The position numbers and the translations under genes are program-made. A stretch of DNA of 6,072 nt from Acidobacteriota bacterium (GTDB lineage: Bacteria; Acidobacteriota; Terriglobia; Terriglobales; Acidobacteriaceae): assembly GCA_021798655.1 (NCBI GenBank), contig JAJZFE010000007.1, positions 1 through 6,072 on the forward strand, in the 5' to 3' direction. The notes beneath the pieces were generated by a model, which searched no databases, was not told the origin of the DNA, and was given only the letters and a program-made list of their open reading frames with translations. Of the stretch, positions 1 through 5,130 are shown piece after piece. Positions within the stretch are counted from its first letter, which is position 1. The number at the start of each line of letters is the position of its first letter.

Positions 1-1702
1 CCTGTGCGGCGGAGGCGGCGTTGAAGGCGGTGACAGTCGCGACGGCGAACTGATACCCGACGGTGGTGTCGAGCGCGTGCCAGCGGGCGGTGCGGGCTTC
101 GAGCATGATGCCGCGGCTGCGGAGCTGGCCGAGGTTCTGGCGCTGGAGCAGCTGCGAGGTCGGCGTCTGCGAGAGCAGGACGGTGGAGACGGGGCGGTTG
201 ACCTCGGTCCAGAAGTAGGTGGCGCGCACGGAGGCGAGACGCGCAGACCACTCGCCGCCGGCCTCGAAGCCGGTGGCGCGTTCGGCGAGCAGGCTGCTGT
301 TGGCGAGGGTAATCTGCTGGCCGACCTGGCCGGTGCGGTAGAGCTCATTCATGGTGGGGCCGCGGAAGGCGCGGAAGGCAGTGGCGGTGAGCGCGAGGCC
401 GTGCGGCAGAGTGCGGACCAGGCCAAGACGCGGGGAGACGAAGATCTCGTTGAGCTGTGGCAGCAGTCTGACGACGGCGGTGTTGGAGGCAGTCTGCTGC
501 GCGTTGAGCGTGCGGAACGAGTCGGTGCGGAGCGAACCGGAGAGTGACCAGTGGCGAGGCATCCAGATGGCGTCGAGGTAGCCGCCGGTTTCGCGCTGGC
601 GGGCGGTGGTGCTTACGGTGACCGATGTTGCCGTGGATGTCTCGTCGTCCGTCGCGCGCGTGTCGTGGAGGTCGAAGCCGAGTGCGGCGGTGAGCGTGGG
701 CGCGACAGTGCGAGTGGCCTGCGCGGAGAGACCGAGTTCGTCGGTGGGCACGTGCTGCAGCTTGGTGAGCTTTTCGGAGTCGCGGTTGACGGCGATGGCG
801 GAGAAGCTCTGGCGGTAGGCCTCGCGCGAGCCGAAGAGTCGAAGGCTGCCGTGCGTGGCGGACTGGCCGACGTCGAGGCCGCCGAGGTAACGCCAGAGTC
901 GGGTGCCGTTGGTCTGGTCGGGCGTGCCATTGCCACGCGACTCGTTGAGGACGTTGCCGAGGAGGAAGGCTTTGCGGCGCATCTGCGGTGGGGTGAAGAG
1001 AGCGAGGCGGCCGCTCTGGGAGAAGACGTTCGCGGCGGTGTCGACGGTGCCGCGATAGGCCGGCGCGATAGGCACGTAGCCGCCGGTGTCGAGCGCGGAG
1101 AAGGCAGTGAGCGTGGAGAGCACGCGAGAGGTGGTGGTGAGCAGGATGTCGCCGAGGGCGGAGGACTCGGTGGCGCCAGCGGCGTCGGCGGTGAGTTGGA
1201 GCTGGTGAGTTGGCGTGACGGGGTCGATGACGATGACGCCGCCGATGGCCGAAGAGCCGTAGAGATCGGCCGCGCCGCCGCGCAGGAGATCGACCTGCTC
1301 GATAGCGAGCGTGGGAATCTCGTCCCAGTGAATCCAGCCGCCGAAGGGGTCGTTGAGCGGGACCTGGTCGGAGACGACGAGGGTGCGGCTGGCGGCTGTG
1401 CTGCCGAGGCCGCGCAGACTGACGCCTTCGGTGGTGGGATTGGCCGTCCAGGAGCTGGTACGGCGGAAGAGCTGGAAGCCGGCGACGGCGTGCAGTCGGT
1501 CGTCGAGCGTGAAGCCGGAGGCGTTCTGGAGCTGCTGTGAAGAGAGGACGGCGACGCTGGTCGCGGAGTCGGTAATACCGGGCAGGCCGCGGTCGGCGGT
1601 GACGGTGACGGATTGCTGCACGGTCTGCGCAAGCGCGGGCACAACGCACGGCGCGCCAGGCATGAGGATGAACGATAACGCGAGGATCAGCCGACGGTGC
1701 AT
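1..1702 (-). CDS. TonB-dependent outer-membrane receptor (partial, C-terminus off window)
   Basis: This reading frame stays open from an ATG at 1702 to the left edge, about 567 residues without a stop. Residues 1-25 form a signal peptide: HRR, then hydrophobic LILALSFILM, with likely cleavage after PALA. A TonB-box-like stretch QSVTVTA follows at about 30-36. Residues about 45-160 are a plug domain, with SLRGLG at 95-100, PLNDPFGGW at 115-123, LLRGG at 139-143 and GSSAIGGVIVI at 149-159. From about 170 onward the sequence is beta-barrel-like and includes NESRGNGTP. The family imports ligands such as siderophores, vitamin B12 or glycans across the outer membrane using TonB energy; the substrate here is unknown. 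There is no N-terminal carboxypeptidase-regulatory-like domain, so it is the compact BtuB/CirA-like type rather than the large Oar-like acidobacterial type. No strong ribosome site precedes the ATG; the start was chosen because it gives a complete signal peptide. The barrel end is missing. Confidence 0.93.
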   Translation of the reverse strand, partial: MHRRLILALSFILMPGAPCVVPALAQTVQQSVTVTADRGLPGITDSATSVAVLSSQQLQNASGFTLDDRLHAVAGFQLFRRTSSWTANPTTEGVSLRGLGSTAASRTLVVSDQVPLNDPFGGWIHWDEIPTLAIEQVDLLRGGAADLYGSSAIGGVIVIDPVTPTHQLQLTADAAGATESSALGDILLTTTSRVLSTLTAFSALDTGGYVPIAPAYRGTVDTAANVFSQSGRLALFTPPQMRRKAFLLGNVLNESRGNGTPDQTNGTRLWRYLGGLDVGQSATHGSLRLFGSREAYRQSFSAIAVNRDSEKLTKLQHVPTDELGLSAQATRTVAPTLTAALGFDLHDTRATDDETSTATSVTVSTTARQRETGGYLDAIWMPRHWSLSGSLRTDSFRTLNAQQTASNTAVVRLLPQLNEIFVSPRLGLVRTLPHGLALTATAFRAFRGPTMNELYRTGQVGQQITLANSSLLAERATGFEAGGEWSARLASVRATYFWTEVNRPVSTVLLSQTPTSQLLQRQNLGQLRSRGIMLEARTARWHALDTTVGYQFAVATVTAFNAASAAQ

Positions 1703-1771
1703 CGAGTTCAGGCTCGCACAGGTGAGAGAGATGATGATGGCGCAGCGGTCTGCGGTCGTCCGAGATGCGGA

Positions 1772-1803
1772 GGTTTCTGCGCGGCGCTTCGGTCGAAATG
1801 ACA
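1772..1803 (-). repeat. Dispersed intergenic repeat, TGTCATTTCGACCG type
   Basis: Read on the minus strand this stretch begins TGTCATTTCGACCGAAGCG and continues to GCGCAGAAACC, downstream of the gatA stop codon. It contains the small inverted repeat TTCG-AC-CGAA (1788-1797). The wording matches a dispersed intergenic element I remember from Acidobacteriota and Bacteroidota genomes; that is memory, not a search. It lies in the 127-bp gatA-receptor gap (1703-1829), which contains no gene. No T-run follows the inverted repeat, so it does not look like an ordinary rho-independent terminator. Confidence 0.5.
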
Positions 1804-1829
1804 GCCGTTTTACAGGTGCAGCAAAGACT

Positions 1830-3311
1830 CTACGGCTTGGGTTGCGCGGATTCGATGGCGGCGCCGACGCGGAGCATGGTGGATTCGCCGAAGTGCTTGC
1901 CGAGCACCTGTACGCCGATAGGCAGGCCGTTCTGCGTGGTTCCGCAGGGGACGCTCATGCCGCAGATGCCGGCGAGCGAGGCGGCGACCGAGTAGATGTC
2001 TTCGAGGTACATCTGGATGGGATCGTCGGTCTTTTCGCCGAGCTTGAAGGCGGGCGACGGAGTGACGGGGCAGACGAGCGCGTCGACCTGTGCGAAGGCG
2101 GAGAGGAAGTCGCGGGTGAGCAGCGCGCGGACCTGCTGAGCCTTGCGGTAGTACGCGTCGTAGTAGCCGGCGGAGAGGACGTAGGTGCCGAGCAGGATGC
2201 GGCGCTTGACCTCCGGGCCGAAGCCCTCGTCGCGAGAGTTGCGGAACATGGCCGCGAGGGTGTTGGCCTCCGCGCTGCGGTGGCCGAAGCGGACGCCGTC
2301 GAAGCGCGAGAGATTGGAGCTGGCCTCGGCGGTGGCGAGCACGTAGTACGTGGGCACGGCATAGCGCGTGTGCGGCAGCGAGACGGGATGGATGGTGCAG
2401 CCGGCGGCCTTGAGCGCGTCGAGCGACTGCTCGATGGCGGCGCGAATCTCGGGGTCGAGGCCCCCGCCGAAGTACTCTTCAGGCACGCCGATGCGGAGGC
2501 CGGCGACGGGCTGCGCGAGGTCGGCGGTGTAGGTGCCGACGGGCTGGCCGCTGGTGGTGGCGTCCATCGGGTCGGGCCCGGCGAGGACTTCGAGCAGCGT
2601 GGCGGCGTCCGCGACGGTGTGCGTGAAGGGGCCGACGCGGTCGAGCGAGCTGGCAAAGGCGATGAGGCCGTAGCGCGAGACGCGGCCATAGGTGGGCAGC
2701 ACGCCGACGACTCCGCAGAAGGCCGCAGGCTGGCGGATGGAGCCGCCGGTGTCCGTGCCGAGCGAGGCCGCGCAGAGGCCCGCCGCAACGGCCGCAGCCG
2801 AGCCGCCGGAGCTGCCGCCGGGAACGCGATCGAGCGCGCGCGGGTTATGCACGGGGCCATAGGCGGAGTTTTCGTTGGAGCTGCCCATCGCGAACTCGTC
2901 GCAGTTGAGCTTGCCGAGCAGTACGGCGCCTGCGGCTTCGAGCCGCGCGACCGTTGTTGCGTCGTAGGGCGGATGGTAGCCCTGGAGGATCTTCGACGCA
3001 GCGGTGGCGGGCGCGCCCTTCAACGTGAGCACATCCTTGATGCCGATGGGCACGCCGGCGAGCGGGCCGAGCGGTGCACCAGATTTGACCGCAGCGTCTA
3101 CTGCGGCAGCCTGCGCGAGCGCGCGGTCGCGGGTGAGCGCGAGGTAGCTGTGCACCTGGGGATCGACGGCGGCGATGCGCTGGTAGTAGCTCTCCGCGAG
3201 GGCCGTGGCGCTGGTGGTACCGCTGACGACGGCGGCGCGCGCGGCGGCAACGCTGAGGGTCGCAAGCTCGGGGTTGACGGCGGAGTGAAGGGCGTTGGGC
3301 GATTCAGGCAT
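1830..3311 (-). CDS. gatA: Asp-tRNA(Asn)/Glu-tRNA(Gln) amidotransferase subunit A
   Basis: This is the amidase-signature subunit of GatCAB, which releases ammonia from glutamine (or asparagine) to convert Asp-tRNA(Asn)/Glu-tRNA(Gln) into Asn-tRNA/Gln-tRNA in the cytoplasm. It has 493 residues, close to the usual ~485. The Ser-cisSer-Lys triad is visible: Lys92 in VPIGIKD, cis-Ser167 in PGGSSGGS, and nucleophile Ser191 in TDTGGSIRQP. Other family hallmarks are KLNCDEFAMGSSNENSAYG, PTYGRVSRYGL, FASSLDRVGP, VKRRILLGTYVLSAGYY and the late GLPIGVQ segment. I chose the ATG at 3311 (MPESPNALHS). An in-frame ATG at 3383 would add 24 residues, but part of these (MSFPQGICVSLFQ) is encoded by an intergenic palindrome and does not resemble GatA. 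AAGGA lies 12 bases upstream of the chosen start. The common GLKPTYG loop reads GVLPTYG here. gatC lies 159 bp upstream; gatB is absent from the window. Confidence 0.97.
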   Translation of the reverse strand: MPESPNALHSAVNPELATLSVAAARAAVVSGTTSATALAESYYQRIAAVDPQVHSYLALTRDRALAQAAAVDAAVKSGAPLGPLAGVPIGIKDVLTLKGAPATAASKILQGYHPPYDATTVARLEAAGAVLLGKLNCDEFAMGSSNENSAYGPVHNPRALDRVPGGSSGGSAAAVAAGLCAASLGTDTGGSIRQPAAFCGVVGVLPTYGRVSRYGLIAFASSLDRVGPFTHTVADAATLLEVLAGPDPMDATTSGQPVGTYTADLAQPVAGLRIGVPEEYFGGGLDPEIRAAIEQSLDALKAAGCTIHPVSLPHTRYAVPTYYVLATAEASSNLSRFDGVRFGHRSAEANTLAAMFRNSRDEGFGPEVKRRILLGTYVLSAGYYDAYYRKAQQVRALLTRDFLSAFAQVDALVCPVTPSPAFKLGEKTDDPIQMYLEDIYSVAASLAGICGMSVPCGTTQNGLPIGVQVLGKHFGESTMLRVGAAIESAQPKP

Positions 3312-3362
3312 GTCGTGCGGAGGTCCTTGAAGATAGGTGGTGCTTTGAAAGAGCGAGACGCA

Positions 3363-3382
3363 GATTCCCTGCGGGAATGACA
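3363..3382 (-). repeat. Palindromic intergenic repeat, TGTCATTCCCGCAGGGAAT type
   Basis: On the minus strand this reads GTCATTCCCGCAGGGAATC, a perfect inverted repeat ATTCCC / GGGAAT (3364-3369 and 3373-3378) around a three-base loop. It lies between gatC and gatA, and it encodes part of the extra N-terminal residues of an over-long gatA ORF. It resembles dispersed short palindromes of acidobacterial genomes (from memory). No T-tract follows, so terminator function is not supported; an mRNA-stability or processing hairpin is possible. Confidence 0.55.
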
Positions 3383-3392
3383 AACAAAAGAG

Positions 3393-3452
3393 GCAACAGC
3401 AACGGCAACAGCAACAGCAACGGCAACAGCAACGGCAGGGGCAACGGCAAAA
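3393..3452. repeat. Hexanucleotide tandem array GCAAC(A/G), 10 units
   Basis: Ten consecutive six-base units start at 3393. Eight are exactly GCAACA or GCAACG, in the order A,G,A,A,G,A,G, then GCAGGG, then GCAACG, and a final degenerate GCAAAA. The array sits in the gatC-gatA gap. In the minus-strand reading frame it would encode an alternating Val-Ala run, but it lies outside any credible gene. Two unit types, mixed irregularly, suggest slippage-driven growth. Copy number may vary between strains. It is not a CRISPR, because there are no spacers. Confidence 0.9.
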
Positions 3453-3470
3453 GACTCTTGCTGATTTTCT

Positions 3471-3797
3471 TTATCGCTCGATGACCTTGGGAACCTTGAA
3501 GAAGCGGCCGTCGGTCTCAGGAGACTGCGAGGTGACGGCGGCGCGGTCGATGGAGAGCCTGACGACGTCGGCGCGCAGGGATTGACCGGCGAGTGCGGGG
3601 GCGAGGCCGAGGACCTCGGCGACCTGGGCCATCGGCTCGACCTGCGTGGTGTCAAGCTCCTGCAGCTGGGCGATGTGCCCGAGGATGGCGTTGAGGTCGT
3701 GCGCCATGCGGGGCAGCTCTTCGGCGGTGAGTTCGAGGTTGGCGAGGTTGGCGACGTGCTGAACCTGTTCCAGCGTGACTCCGGCGGCGTTGGACAT
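3471..3797 (-). CDS. gatC: Asp-tRNA(Asn)/Glu-tRNA(Gln) amidotransferase subunit C
   Basis: GatC is the small subunit that wraps around and stabilises GatA and GatB in the tRNA-dependent amidotransferase. The protein is 108 residues, near the family norm of about 95-100. It shows the typical N-terminal helix VTLEQVQHVANLANLELTAEE (split here as VTLEQVQHVANLANLEL, residues 7-23, then TAEE), a middle segment with LNAILGHIAQLQELDTT (35-51), then VEPMAQV, a conserved LRADVVR (74-80) and the C-terminal FFKVPKVIER signature (99-108). AGGAG lies six bases before the ATG at 3797 and fixes this start. An upstream in-frame ATG at 3815 would place the AGGAG inside the coding region and is rejected. The frame stays open far upstream, which produces a misleadingly long ORF. 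It is followed by gatA on the same strand after a repeat-rich 159-bp gap. Confidence 0.97.
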   Translation of the reverse strand: MSNAAGVTLEQVQHVANLANLELTAEELPRMAHDLNAILGHIAQLQELDTTQVEPMAQVAEVLGLAPALAGQSLRADVVRLSIDRAAVTSQSPETDGRFFKVPKVIER

Positions 3798-3827
3798 GCG
3801 TGACTCCTGATTCATCGGCTGTAGATG

Positions 3828-3833
3828 ATGATA
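3828..3833 (-). promoter_or_regulatory. Possible -10 box for gatC
   Basis: The minus strand shows TATCAT (five of six matches to TATAAT), 30-36 bases before the gatC ATG, which would give a short leader of about 24 bases. No convincing -35 hexamer is seen at 17 bases (AACAAT). The 100-bp gap between the DUF721 stop and the gatC start leaves room for a separate promoter. Weak evidence, based on one hexamer. Confidence 0.25.
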
Positions 3834-3873
3834 CCTGCGCGAGGGGCGGGATTGTTCGGAGAGGGTACGCGAC

Positions 3874-3909
3874 GGGCGCTTAGCGGGCTGCGGGCGCTCA
3901 GCGGGCTGC
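3874..3909. repeat. 18-bp tandem duplication across the DUF721 stop codon
   Basis: GGGCGCTTAGCGGGCTGC (3874-3891) is followed directly by GGGCGCTCAGCGGGCTGC (3892-3909), with one mismatch. The DUF721 stop TGA (3900-3898) lies in the right-hand copy. Because the unit is a multiple of three, the other copy would encode APAAR and a second in-frame stop, TAA. The duplication therefore creates a back-up stop and repeats the C-terminal residues. Confidence 0.85.
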
Positions 3910-4287
3910 GGGCGAGCGGCGGGCGGCGGGGTCGACGAAGCGGATGGAGGCGATGCGGACACCGGCGATGCGGCCCAGGTCGCCAGCGAGCGCCGAGCGC
4001 ATGTGGAGGAACTGCTGCATCCAGACCGGCGAATCGACGCGCACGTGCAGGACGCGCTCTTCGTCGAGGTGAAGGAGTTCGCCGTGCTCGGCGAGCGCCG
4101 AACCGCAGGCGACGGGCCAGGCGGCGGCGAGGCGGTCTTCGTCCGTAAGTTCGCGGAGGCTGCGACCGAGGGAGTCGCGGAGCAGGTCGCGCATGCGTTG
4201 CACTGGATGAGCCCTCCGCGTTCGTCGACGCCGTTCTGCTTGAGTTCGTCGCACTGGCTTGATGACGTGCGCTTGTTGGGATGACAT
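3898..4287 (-). CDS. DciA-like DUF721 family protein
   Basis: This is a 129-residue protein of the DUF721/DciA family. Characterised members load the replicative helicase DnaB in bacteria lacking DnaC/DnaI; that role is inferred for this gene. The family pattern is visible: LLRDSLGRSL (35-44), then LAAAWPVACGSALAEH (53-68, with the conserved W57 and CG), a beta-strand LHVRVDSPVWMQQFLHM (80-96, with conserved S86 and W89), then LAGDLGRIAG and IASIRF at 112-117. The N-terminus is strongly basic (RRTQAERRRRTRR, 13-25), as might suit DNA binding. No good ribosome site precedes the ATG at 4287; Met32 is an alternative start that would keep the whole domain but lose the basic tail. A TATAAT box lies 25-30 bases upstream of the ATG. 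The stop codon falls inside an 18-bp tandem duplication. gmhB is 53 bp upstream and gatC 100 bp downstream. Confidence 0.85.
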   Translation of the reverse strand: MSSQQAHVIKPVRRTQAERRRRTRRAHPVQRMRDLLRDSLGRSLRELTDEDRLAAAWPVACGSALAEHGELLHLDEERVLHVRVDSPVWMQQFLHMRSALAGDLGRIAGVRIASIRFVDPAARRSPAAR

Positions 4288-4311
4288 GCGCTCAACGGCG
4301 GCGCTGCCCGA

Positions 4312-4317
4312 ATTATA
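4312..4317 (-). promoter_or_regulatory. Candidate -10 box upstream of DUF721 gene
   Basis: A perfect TATAAT is present on the minus strand in the 53-bp gmhB-DUF721 gap, in otherwise GC-rich sequence. It would start transcription near 4305 and give a leader of about 18 bases before the ATG at 4287. No good -35 hexamer is found at 17 bases (GCAGCA). Some DUF721 transcription may therefore be independent of gmhB. Confidence 0.35.
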
Positions 4318-4324
4318 GGGTGCG

Positions 4325-4352
4325 GCTTATCGCGTGCTGCTTATCGCGTGCT
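4325..4352. repeat. 14-bp tandem duplication across the gmhB stop codon
   Basis: GCTTATCGCGTGCT occurs twice head to tail without a mismatch (4325-4338 and 4339-4352). The gmhB stop TAA (4343-4341) lies in the right-hand copy, which also encodes the final residues STR. The left copy extends into the gap and contains another TAA, but in a different frame because 14 is not a multiple of three. Confidence 0.9.
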
Positions 4353-4928
4353 GCCTGGCTGCAACGCTTCGCTCTGCTGCAGCCAGCGGGTGACTTCGTC
4401 GAGCGCGGCGATCGGGGTGCAGGTGCCGGGGCAGGGGGCCTGTTCGGTGCCGGCGAGCAGGAAGGCGTGGGGCAGGCCGGCGGCGTTGGCGGCGGCGATG
4501 TCCGAGCAGCGGTCGCCGACCAGGAGTGACCGGGAGAGATCCAGAGCCAGGTCGCGGGCGGCGCGGAGCAACATGCCGGGCGAGGGCTTGCGATCTTCGT
4601 GCTCGCGGCGGTAGGGGCCGAGGCCGTGCTCGGGATGGAACGGGCAGTGGTAGACGGCGGCGAGCGGGACCTGGCGGGCGGCGAACTCGGCCTGCATCCA
4701 GGTTGTGAGAGCGTCGAAGTCGGCCTGCGAGTAGAGGCCGCGGCCGATGCCGGCCTGGTTGGTGACGACGACGAGCTGGTAGCCGAGGTCGCGCGCGGCG
4801 GCGCAGAGGGTGAAGATGCCGGGAACCCAGCGAACCTGCTCCGGCTTGTGGAGGTAGCCGACCTCGTGGTTGATGACGCCGTCGCGGTCGAGGAAGAGCG
4901 CGCGGGAGAGCTGCGATGGGTTCGTCAT
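4341..4928 (-). CDS. gmhB: D-glycero-D-manno-heptose-1,7-bisphosphate 7-phosphatase (HAD family)
   Basis: This HAD-superfamily phosphatase of 195 residues (family about 180-200) probably removes the 7-phosphate of heptose 1,7-bisphosphate in ADP-heptose synthesis for LPS inner core, in the cytoplasm. The HAD motifs are complete: motif I LFLDRDGVIN (nucleophile Asp14, Asp16), motif II VVVTNQAGIGRG (Thr56, Asn57), motif III DRKPSPGML (Lys114) and motif IV LLVGDRCSDIAAANAAG (Asp139, Asp143). The zinc-loop region, Cys-x-His...Cys-x-Cys in E. coli GmhB, reads HCPFHPEH (94-101) and EHEDRKP (109-115). Only Cys95 clearly matches, so zinc may be absent or differently bound. The start at 4928 is supported by GGGGGTGA nine bases upstream, close to the consensus GGAGGTGA. 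Related HAD-IIIA enzymes such as histidinol phosphatase share these motifs, and no other heptose gene is nearby, so the exact substrate is less certain than the family. The stop codon lies in a 14-bp tandem repeat. Confidence 0.9.
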   Translation of the reverse strand: MTNPSQLSRALFLDRDGVINHEVGYLHKPEQVRWVPGIFTLCAAARDLGYQLVVVTNQAGIGRGLYSQADFDALTTWMQAEFAARQVPLAAVYHCPFHPEHGLGPYRREHEDRKPSPGMLLRAARDLALDLSRSLLVGDRCSDIAAANAAGLPHAFLLAGTEQAPCPGTCTPIAALDEVTRWLQQSEALQPGSTR

Positions 4929-4937
4929 CTGGAGAAG

Positions 4938-4945
4938 TCACCCCC
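4938..4945 (-). promoter_or_regulatory. Extended ribosome binding site of gmhB
   Basis: The minus strand reads GGGGGTGA nine bases before the ATG at 4928, seven of eight matches to the extended anti-16S complement GGAGGTGA. It is the strongest translation signal among the minus-strand genes and fixes the gmhB start. Confidence 0.6.
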
Positions 4946-5023
4946 CTGGGTATTTGGACCTAAAGTCTTCACAAAATGAGGGTTAGCTTCGGACTTCGAT
5001 CTTGCGACCGGCACTTTTTCCGG
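4940..5023. repeat. Possible dispersed intergenic element upstream of gmhB
   Basis: This is the AT-richer part of the 202-bp divergent region between gmhB and the peroxiredoxin-like gene (4929-5130). It holds a C6 run followed by TGGG, the word AAAGTCTTCACAAAATGAGG, and CCGG-CACTTTTT-CCGG (5008-5023, matching self-complementary arms around an eight-base loop). The combination resembles an intergenic sequence family I recall from acidobacterial genomes, but no second copy exists in this window, so repeat status is unproven. The promoter of gmhB must also lie here; I could not place a convincing -35/-10 pair. Confidence 0.3.
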
Positions 5024-5061
5024 AACCCCCGACAGAGCCGATTGTAGCGCGCGTTGGGAAA

Positions 5062-5082
5062 CGGAGTCCGGTCGGAGTCCGG
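5062..5082. promoter_or_regulatory. Twin palindromic motif, candidate operator
   Basis: CGGAGTCCGG occurs twice (5062-5071 and 5073-5082), repeating at 11-bp spacing. Each copy contains the small palindrome CGGA-G-TCCG. The second copy overlaps where a -35 element would sit for the TATGAT box at 5101. Two palindromic sites one helical turn apart just upstream of a promoter is a usual operator arrangement. The binding protein is unknown, and GC-rich sequence makes short palindromes common. Confidence 0.35.
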
Positions 5083-5100
5083 CCGGCGGCGCGGGCTGGT

Positions 5101-5106
5101 TATGAT
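5101..5106 (+). promoter_or_regulatory. Candidate -10 box of the redox/carbonic anhydrase operon
   Basis: TATGAT matches five of six bases of TATAAT and ends 24 bases before the peroxiredoxin-like ATG. The -35 position (5078-5083, TCCGGC) is poor, which would fit activator dependence or simply a false match. Confidence 0.3.
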
Positions 5107-5130
5107 GGGAGAGTTTGGGAGGATGTGCCG

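Noticed and set aside
551..1540. 329-residue plus-strand ORF opposite the receptor gene
   Set aside because: Antisense shadow with Glu/Gly/Ala-rich composition and no recognisable domain.
345..1649. Long minus-strand ORFs (434 and 343 residues) within the receptor region
   Set aside because: They are Arg/Pro/Ser-rich translations of the receptor gene in the wrong frames; the true frame gives a signal peptide, plug and barrel.
1353..3380. 675-residue plus-strand ORF opposite gatA
   Set aside because: Low-complexity Gly/Ala/Arg/Glu translation antisense to a clear gatA; a typical product of high-GC DNA with few stop codons.
3363..3380. Rho-independent terminator after gatC
   Set aside because: The stem is perfect but no T-tract follows on the minus strand, and gatA lies directly downstream.
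3312..3383. Upstream ATG of gatA adding MSFPQGICVSLFQST and nine more residues
   Set aside because: This stretch is encoded partly by an intergenic palindrome, has no GatA similarity and no ribosome site; the ATG at 3311 fits the family length.
3393..3452. Possible CRISPR-like repeat
   Set aside because: The units are six bases, contiguous, and have no spacers.
3098..3655. ORF with an alternating Val-Ala run, resembling a repeat protein
   Set aside because: The run is the translation of the hexanucleotide array and the ORF overlaps gatA and gatC out of frame.
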